Assembly (NCBI GenBank): GCA_046957575.1
Contig: JBKUOG010000017.1
Span: 1 to 64,000 of the forward strand
Length of the DNA: 64,000 nt
Source: UMGS1370 sp046957575
GTDB taxonomy: Bacteria; Bacillota; Clostridia; Lachnospirales; Lachnospiraceae
Direction: 5' to 3'
This document shows, piece after piece, positions 59,204 to 64,000 of the stretch; the stretch's first letter is position 1; every line of letters starts with the position of its first letter. The position numbers were made by a program, and so were the translations under genes. Under the pieces are notes generated by a model. It was not told where the DNA came from, ran no database searches, and saw only the letters and a list, made by a program, of their open reading frames with translations.

Positions 59204-59794
59204 TCAAGAATCAAAGAAGTCGATACATCCTTTTGTAACACCTAATTCGTATTCTAACATAGATGACAGTACTGCCAGTTTACGTTTTATCTGTTCAGGT
59301 CTCCAACTGAATATTCCGGGATCTAATAAAAAACAAAAAGCAGATAAAATAGTTTCACTTACCTCAAGAGGATAAGTACAATGAAATATTCCCTCCTCAT
59401 TACCTTGCTGGATTATTTGCGCAATGATTGGGGAAAGACTGACTAAAATTTTTGCCAAAGATTTCTGATGTATATATGCATTTTGTGGTTTATGCAGATA
59501 GGCATCTAAATCTGTTGATATAATAGAACTTCGGTAATGTGTATATAAATGTTTTAATTTTTCAATAGCATTTTCTCCATTTTGCGAAGCAATTTTTTGA
59601 CAGTCATCAATGATATCTTGATAAGTCCGTTCTACTAAGGCGTCAAAAACTTCTTCTTTGGACTTAAAATAATAATACATTCCACCCTTTGCGATTCCGG
59701 CTTTTTTTGCTATATCTCTGACAGAACAGCTTTCGCCTTTTTTTTCTGCCAGTAATTCCAGCATAGTATCTAAGATTAAATCTTTCTTTTCCAT
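59204..59794 (-). CDS. TetR-family regulator of the adjacent hydrolase
   Basis: This 196-aa protein has the TetR block LILDTMLELLAEKKGESCSV, RDIAKKAGIAKGGMYYYFKS and KEEVFDALVERTYQ, followed by a helical ligand domain. It is divergent from the alpha/beta hydrolase gene. The intergenic region holds two near-identical palindromic sites, so it most likely represses both directions until a small ligand binds. Confidence 0.92.
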   Translation of the reverse strand: MEKKDLILDTMLELLAEKKGESCSVRDIAKKAGIAKGGMYYYFKSKEEVFDALVERTYQDIIDDCQKIASQNGENAIEKLKHLYTHYRSSIISTDLDAYLHKPQNAYIHQKSLAKILVSLSPIIAQIIQQGNEEGIFHCTYPLEVSETILSAFCFLLDPGIFSWRPEQIKRKLAVLSSMLEYELGVTKGCIDFFDS

Positions 59795-59838
59795 AGAATC
59801 ACCACCTTTAGAAAAGATTATATCATAATCTGTCCTAC

Positions 59839-59886
59839 TTGAACAGCGGTCAAATTTGTGTTATGATGATGTTGAACGGTGGTCAA
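59839..59886. promoter_or_regulatory. Twin TetR operators around the hydrolase promoter
   Basis: TTGAACAGCGGTCAA (59839-59853) and TTGAACGGTGGTCAA (59872-59886) are 15-mers that differ at two positions. Each is an imperfect palindrome, and they start 33 nt apart. The plus-strand promoter TTGAAC (59839-59844), 17 bases, TATGAT (59862-59867) is embedded between and within them. Confidence 0.8.
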
Positions 59887-59907
59887 AAAATAAAGGGGGA
59901 GTAAAAA

Positions 59908-61104
59908 ATGGTGGAAACAATTATTTTTTTAGGGTTATTCGGTTGTATGCTTATTCTCGTAGTAGCTGAGATTTTTTTGGGAATTAGCTGGTTATTGAGG
60001 AAACGAAAAAAATCATCATCTATAAAAAACCGAGGACGTTTAAAAAGAAACGCTATTTTATTAATTGTAACAGTTATATTAATGGGGGGTCTTATGCTAT
60101 ATAGTCAAATAACCGTAAGTACACCCAAAATAAAAGATAAAAACGGAAAGATAATGGATCATAGTATTGCAAAATTAGAGAGTGTTGATTTAAACAATAG
60201 AAGAGAGTGGATAAGTATTCGTGGACAAGATAAAGAAAATCCGGTTCTTCTTTTTTTGGCGGGCGGTCCGGGTGGTTCACAAATGGCTGCGGTCAGGCAC
60301 GAACTTTCAGAACTGGAAAAGCATTTTGTAGTAGTTGTTTGGGACCAGCCCGGTTCTGGTAAATCATTTTCGGTTGGAAACGAAAAACTGACTGTGGATA
60401 CTTATATTAAAGATGGATTAGCTTTAACAGAATATCTTCGTAAACAATTCGATCAAGATAAAATATATCTGGTTGGCGAATCTTGGGGAAGTGCGCTTGG
60501 AGTATTCCTTGCATCTGAATCACCTAACTATTATCATGCCGTGATTGGAACAGGACAAATGGTTGATTTTCTGGAAACAGAGAATTTAGATTATGATAAA
60601 GCATTTGAAATTGCAGAAGAAAAAGGAGATACAGATAAAATCAAGAAATTAAAAGAAAATGGCCGTCCTCCTTATTTTGGTTCAGATGTTACATGGAAAA
60701 GTGCTGAATATTTAAACTACCTTTCATCATATATGAGCAGTAATCCCGAGATTCAAAATGGGGGCTATCATACTTTCCGTGATATATTTTCGTCCGAATA
60801 TAGTATAATTGATAAAATCAATTATTTACGTGGCATTGTAACCACCTTTAATCATGTTTACCCACAATTATACGATATGGATTTACGCAGAGATTATTCA
60901 AGTATCAATGTGCCGGTTTACTTTTTTCTGGGCAGACATGATATTAATGCACCTACTTCTTTAGCAGAAGATTACTTGAATATTTTGGAAGCTCCCCACA
61001 AGGAAATTGTATGGTATGAATATTCAGGACACAGTCCATGGATAAACGAAAGCGATAAATTTGTTTCTGAACTGCTTTCAATACGAAATAAGGCAGGTGT
61101 TTAA
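59908..61104 (+). CDS. Membrane-anchored alpha/beta hydrolase (proline iminopeptidase-like)
   Basis: This 398-aa protein has two N-terminal hydrophobic segments (LGLFGCMLILVVAEIFLGIS and ILLIVTVILMGGLMLYSQI). The hydrolase domain follows: oxyanion LFLAGGPGGSQMAAV, VWDQPGSGKSF, nucleophile serine in LVGESWGSALGVFL, acid in YFFLGRHDINAP and histidine in YEYSGHSPW. It resembles the gene at 33185 in fold and membrane anchoring but is under TetR rather than PadR control. Likely a peptidase or esterase acting on an exogenous compound. AT-rich codon use compared with the feo region. Confidence 0.88.
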   Translation: MVETIIFLGLFGCMLILVVAEIFLGISWLLRKRKKSSSIKNRGRLKRNAILLIVTVILMGGLMLYSQITVSTPKIKDKNGKIMDHSIAKLESVDLNNRREWISIRGQDKENPVLLFLAGGPGGSQMAAVRHELSELEKHFVVVVWDQPGSGKSFSVGNEKLTVDTYIKDGLALTEYLRKQFDQDKIYLVGESWGSALGVFLASESPNYYHAVIGTGQMVDFLETENLDYDKAFEIAEEKGDTDKIKKLKENGRPPYFGSDVTWKSAEYLNYLSSYMSSNPEIQNGGYHTFRDIFSSEYSIIDKINYLRGIVTTFNHVYPQLYDMDLRRDYSSINVPVYFFLGRHDINAPTSLAEDYLNILEAPHKEIVWYEYSGHSPWINESDKFVSELLSIRNKAGV

Positions 61105-61106
61105 GT

Positions 61107-61256
61107 ATGGAAAACAGGTGCATGTTCGGTATATCGGGCGAAGACACATTTGATGCTTCGCAATGTGCCGGCACTGTTGATAAACTATGGGCTGACAAGT
61201 ATGCTCCTGCAGGCAGAAAAGAAATGACTTTATTGTATGCTTATGATAAAATATGA
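61107..61256 (+). pseudogene. Short 49-aa frame, possible gene remnant
   Basis: A 49-residue frame (starts MENRCMFGISGEDTFDASQC, ends LLYAYDKI) begins 2 bases after the hydrolase stop. FGISGEDTFD and TVDKLWADKYAPAG look like folded-protein sequence, and the ending is abrupt. I do not recognise the family and cannot exclude a real small protein. Only an AGG-containing purine stretch precedes the ATG. Confidence 0.35.
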
Positions 61257-61294
61257 CTAACCGACAGACAGAAATTTTGAGAGGAGCGATTATT

Positions 61295-61708
61295 TTGAAA
61301 ATGCCCATAGAGAATATAGATACCAGTATGTTCGCTCCTTGCGGAATGAATTGTAAAGTTTGCTACAAGCACTGTTACCACAAAAAGCCATGTGCAGGGT
61401 GCTTGAACAGTGACAAGGGAAAACCGGAGCATTGCCGTAAATGTAAGATAAAGGATTGTATCAAGATCAAAGAATTATCTTATTGCTTTGAGTGTTCTGA
61501 TTATCCGTGTAAGCTGATAAGGAATCTTGAAAAAAGTTATAACAAGAGGTATCAGGCAAGCCTTATGGATAACAGCGAATTTGTTCGACAATATGGTTTG
61601 GAAAAATTCATGGAGAAACAGAAAGAAAAATATACCTGCTCTAAATGCGGTGGTATTATCTCCATCCATGATAGAGAATGCAGTGAATGTCAAGAAAAAG
61701 TAAAGTAG
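61295..61708 (+). CDS. DUF3795 cysteine-rich protein
   Basis: This 137-aa protein most likely starts at TTG 61295, 8 nt after GAGGAG; the ATG at 61301 is the alternative. The cysteine pattern APCGMNCKVCYKHCYHKKPC, AGCLNSDKGKPEHCRKCKIK, YCFECSDYPCKLI is the DUF3795 signature. It is followed by a C-terminal zinc-ribbon-like TCSKCGGIISIHDRECSECQ. It probably binds zinc or an Fe-S cluster; function unknown. Confidence 0.85.
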   Translation: MKMPIENIDTSMFAPCGMNCKVCYKHCYHKKPCAGCLNSDKGKPEHCRKCKIKDCIKIKELSYCFECSDYPCKLIRNLEKSYNKRYQASLMDNSEFVRQYGLEKFMEKQKEKYTCSKCGGIISIHDRECSECQEKVK

Positions 61709-61782
61709 AGGTATTGACCTTTCGTTGAGTTCGGGGTTTATAGTCATTACAGAATCTATTCTAAGAACAGGAGGCAGGTTAT

Positions 61783-62015
61783 ATGACGATTAAAGAGGCG
61801 TCTGAAAAACAGGTATATCGGTTGACAATCTCCGCTACTATGAGAGGATAGGGCTGATTCCGGAAGTGCCGAGAAATGCTTCGGGAATCAGGAATTATGA
61901 TGACGCAGCTTTGAACTGGATCGATTTTGTAATGCGTTTTAAAAAGGCAGGAATGGCTCTGGAGGCAATCCGTGAATATGTCCAGCTTGCGTCGGAAGGG
62001 GAAAGCACCATATGA
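61783..62015 (+). pseudogene. MerR-family regulator broken by a one-base deletion
   Basis: AGGAGG and ATG 61783 start MTIKEASEK, then the frame is lost. One base further the other frame reads ISVDNLRYYERIGLIPEVPR, GIRNYDDAALNWIDFVMRFK, KAGMALEAIREYV, a standard MerR helix-turn-helix. Restoring a single A in the A-run near 61808 rejoins them. The second frame stops at 62015, leaving a short C-terminus. The stretch 61709-62148 otherwise holds nothing I can support. Confidence 0.8.
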
Positions 62016-62148
62016 CCAGAAATGCGGACCGATCACAATGGTAATAAGGGGTATCTTATTTTGTTGACCACGTTGTTCCCGCCGGGGAAGAAAATCCACA
62101 CCGCAGGCCGGAATCTATCCTCCGGTGCGTCAGATCCTTAAGATACGG

Positions 62149-63066
62149 CTAATGCCTTCCTTCGTTATAGTTATCCGCTGACGAAATATAATGTGTTTTC
62201 CGTTTTAGACGATAATCAAAGTAAGCGGCAAAAAAAGCCATGACAACAAAGGTAAGGCATTTCGTTATTAAGGCAGGTATGGGTATTGAAATACCTGCGG
62301 ACAGTTGGAAAAAAGTCTGAACAGGGAGCATAATACCAACACACATACATATTTTAAAAATCATTCGGAGAAAAACATATCCGATAAAATCTCCATGTCT
62401 GACTAAATAATATGTAATGAATATTAAGGGACTTATAATGCCCATATCGAGTACATATGTGATTTCCGTTGTGTATACTTCAATCAATTCCAGCGATGTT
62501 CCTTTTGCAATGGATATTATAATATCGGGAAGCCATGCAGCAAACAGTGATATGCCTGCCGCCAGTAAAAATACCTTCATTCCTTTTGTAAAAGGATATG
62601 AGCAGACCTTTCCCTGCCGGACACCGGCTGCATGCAATTTTGCAAATAATACACTTACGCTGAAAGAGCACATACCAAATAGTGCGATATATATTAAATG
62701 TAAACGGTTATAGGTAACACCAAAGGCCAGACTTGCAGAATAGTAAAGCAGCAAACTGATAATTCCAAAACTGCGTATATCATATTCCATACTCTGTTTT
62801 TTCTTTGCTTTAAAAAAAGTGACAATTGACAGCGGAACAACAAATAACAGGATTGTAAAATCAGAGCCAATAAAAATAGGTGCTTTAAAATAAGAATCAT
62901 GAGCATAGATACCGGCTCCCCACATTTGTACTTTCTGGCCATATTGATTCACAAACTCATAGGAAAATGAAGTATGAAAAGAACATACACCTAAAATTGT
63001 TACAATCAACAGCAGCAGAATTATGAGTACATCTAAATACTTAATGATTGGTTTCGTATTATCCAT
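62149..63066 (-). CDS. Polytopic membrane protein of unknown function, paired with MarR
   Basis: This 305-aa protein starts best at ATG 63066 (MDNTKPIIKYLDVLIILLLL), 4 bases past the MarR stop. About eight membrane helices are predicted (LIILLLLIVTILGVCSFHTS, FTILLFVVPLSIVTFFKAKK, LHLIYIALFGMCSFSVSVLF, FLLAAGISLFAAWLPDIIIS and more). There is one outside loop with aromatic and acidic residues after helix 1. I do not recognise a family. Tight coupling to the MarR gene suggests an inducible transport or sensing role. Confidence 0.7.
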   Translation of the reverse strand: MDNTKPIIKYLDVLIILLLLIVTILGVCSFHTSFSYEFVNQYGQKVQMWGAGIYAHDSYFKAPIFIGSDFTILLFVVPLSIVTFFKAKKKQSMEYDIRSFGIISLLLYYSASLAFGVTYNRLHLIYIALFGMCSFSVSVLFAKLHAAGVRQGKVCSYPFTKGMKVFLLAAGISLFAAWLPDIIISIAKGTSLELIEVYTTEITYVLDMGIISPLIFITYYLVRHGDFIGYVFLRMIFKICMCVGIMLPVQTFFQLSAGISIPIPALITKCLTFVVMAFFAAYFDYRLKRKTHYISSADNYNEGRH

Positions 63067-63070
63067 ATCT

Positions 63071-63517
63071 TTACCTGTCCTTCCCATAAGTTTCAAAACA
63101 ACCGAGTAATTTTTCAAGAGCATAAATGAAACTGTCAATTTCATTGACTGAAAATGATGAAAATAATCGGTTGGCTTCACAAGCAGTGGGTTCATTATTT
63201 TCAGCAAAATACTGATATGCTTTTTCTGTCAGTTCAACTTTTAAAGCCCTCGCATCTTTCTTGGATTTTCCAATCATCACATATCCCTTGTTTTCCAATG
63301 GCACCAGCATTTTTTTGACATTTTGTCTTGTGGTTCCTACAAATTCAGCAATATTATTGAGATTCTTATCCTGGAGTTCCATTTTAGAAATCATCATCAG
63401 CAAGAACCATTGCTTGAAAGTGATATCAGGGAATATAGAATCCCCAAACAGTGTTATTTTATTTGAAAGCAAAGAAATACTTCCGATTATAAACTCTTCT
63501 TTTTCTGTTCTGTTCAT
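63071..63517 (-). CDS. MarR-family transcriptional regulator
   Basis: This 148-aa protein starts at ATG 63517 (MNRTEKEEFIIGSIS) behind GGAGG. The winged helix shows DKNLNNIAEFVGTTRQNVKK, MLVPLENKGYVMIGKSKKDA and RALKVELTEKAYQYFAEN. A perfect palindrome occupies the spacer of its promoter, so it represses itself and the membrane protein gene. Confidence 0.92.
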   Translation of the reverse strand: MNRTEKEEFIIGSISLLSNKITLFGDSIFPDITFKQWFLLMMISKMELQDKNLNNIAEFVGTTRQNVKKMLVPLENKGYVMIGKSKKDARALKVELTEKAYQYFAENNEPTACEANRLFSSFSVNEIDSFIYALEKLLGCFETYGKDR

Positions 63518-63533
63518 AAACACGCCTCCGATA

Positions 63534-63581
63534 TGCAACTGGTTACCTATTCATTATATGCAACTAGTTGCACAAAGTCAA
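63534..63581 (-). promoter_or_regulatory. MarR promoter with palindromic operator in the spacer
   Basis: On the minus strand TTGACT (63581-63576), 17 bases, then TATAAT (63558-63553) form the promoter. The perfect palindrome TGCAACTAGTTGCA (63559-63572) fills the spacer. A second, degenerate copy TGCAACTGGTTACC (63534-63547) lies over the start region. The rest of the gap up to 63838 holds no feature I can support. Confidence 0.85.
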
Positions 63582-63838
63582 GACTTATATAATAAAACCA
63601 TTTAGCTGACTTTATATTGAATATTGTGTCATCTTCCGGTGTGGGAACACAATACAGTTTAAACATGGAGAAAACAGACAGCAGAACCGTAAGAATATTC
63701 ATTGGTAAATGTAACGCAATCGGATGAAAATAAGCTCTGTATATGTTATCATAGAGTTAGCCGTATCAAGGGCAGTATGCCGGAAAAGGAAGAGATAACA
63801 GAGGCAAGATACCCCGGTTGGAGAAGGAGAATTTCAGA

Positions 63839-64000
63839 ATGAAAGAAATTATTAACTTTATTGAGGCGAATGTGAATGGCAGAACGCTGTTTACAGAGGA
63901 ACTGATTTACAAATTGGAAAACGGTGCGCTGCAGGGCGTATACTCGGATCAAATATCTTTTTCTAATCTGAAATATTCTCAAAGTGGATTTCAGTTGGAT
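63839..64000 (+). CDS. Unidentified protein, N-terminal part (runs off right edge)
   Basis: The last open frame starts at ATG 63839 behind AGAAGGAG and encodes MKEIINFIEANVNGRTLFTE, then LIYKLENGALQGVYSDQISF, up to the window end (54 residues). I do not recognise the family. Ribosome site and codon use support a real gene. Confidence 0.7.
   Translation, partial: MKEIINFIEANVNGRTLFTEELIYKLENGALQGVYSDQISFSNLKYSQSGFQLD

Noticed and set aside
1..64000. Search by eye for CRISPR arrays, tRNA/rRNA genes, transposases and integrases.
   Set aside because: No regularly spaced repeats, tRNA-like cloverleafs, transposase/integrase motifs or flanking terminal repeats were seen. A covariance-model and HMM scan would be needed to exclude small structured RNAs.

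Overview
The window reads as a chromosomal stretch of an anaerobic Firmicute, most likely Lachnospiraceae (Blautia/Clostridium XIVa type). Reasons: strong AGGAGG-type ribosome sites, frequent ATGA gene overlaps, YesM/YesN-type sugar regulators, many small MerR/TetR/MarR/PadR regulator cassettes, an oxygen-sensitive [FeFe] hydrogenase with rubrerythrin, a FeoA-FeoB fusion, and a 2-hydroxyacyl-CoA-dehydratase-type double-cubane protein. I see no rRNA, tRNA, CRISPR array, insertion sequence or prophage. The species call is inference; no marker gene is present.

Layout. 1-1.3 kb: the start of a response regulator running off the left edge, and the C-terminal remnant of a GcvT-like protein. 1.7-6.6 kb: a two-component system followed by an FtsX-type ABC exporter, ended by a strong terminator. 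6.9-19.3 kb: a carbohydrate locus (YesM/YesN-like pair, sugar-binding lipoprotein, two permeases, a 990-aa GH106-like hydrolase, a divergent AraC regulator and a GH42 beta-galactosidase). No transporter ATPase is encoded there, as is usual when a shared MsmK-type ATPase is used. 19.5-23 kb: TetR and DJ-1/PfpI genes, a Vat-like acetyltransferase, a DUF3781-methyltransferase fusion and a DUF2809 membrane protein. 23-26.6 kb (minus strand): a ModE-like HTH, a class V cysteine desulfurase-family enzyme, a double-cubane protein and its ATP-driven activator, forming one metal-sulfur redox operon. 26.7-29.4 kb: a MerR-regulated ABC operon led by an unknown 84-aa helical protein. 29.5-34.8 kb: YdeI-like protein, MerR with a divergent aldo/keto reductase, XRE and flavodoxin-fold proteins, and a PadR/hydrolase pair.

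35-38.5 kb: a truncated HAD phosphatase, an unusual 909-aa SF2 helicase with two transmembrane helices, and a GNAT acetyltransferase. 38.6-43.4 kb: a second two-component system with an ABC exporter; the two transcription units share an upstream motif. 43.5-44.6 kb: Ogt and an FMN reductase. 44.7-50.2 kb: a PucR-type regulator followed by a uroporphyrinogen-decarboxylase-family methyltransferase and two carboxylate transporters. 50.2-52.3 kb: a [FeFe] hydrogenase fused in frame to a rubredoxin/rubrerythrin, with what looks like an intact internal ribosome site and start codon. 52.4-59 kb: M20 amidohydrolase, FeoAB, AraC and an AAA/PD-(D/E)XK protein. 59-64 kb: a TetR/hydrolase pair with twin operators, a DUF3795 protein, a frameshifted MerR pseudogene, a MarR/membrane protein pair with a clear operator, and a gene cut by the right edge.

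Several regulator cassettes carry palindromes at the promoter (PadR, MarR, TetR, MerR), so likely autoregulation can be read directly. The items I consider most worth follow-up are the hydrogenase-rubrerythrin junction, the membrane-anchored helicase, the double-cubane operon, the PucR/UroD/carboxylate operon and the MerR operon with the small leading gene.
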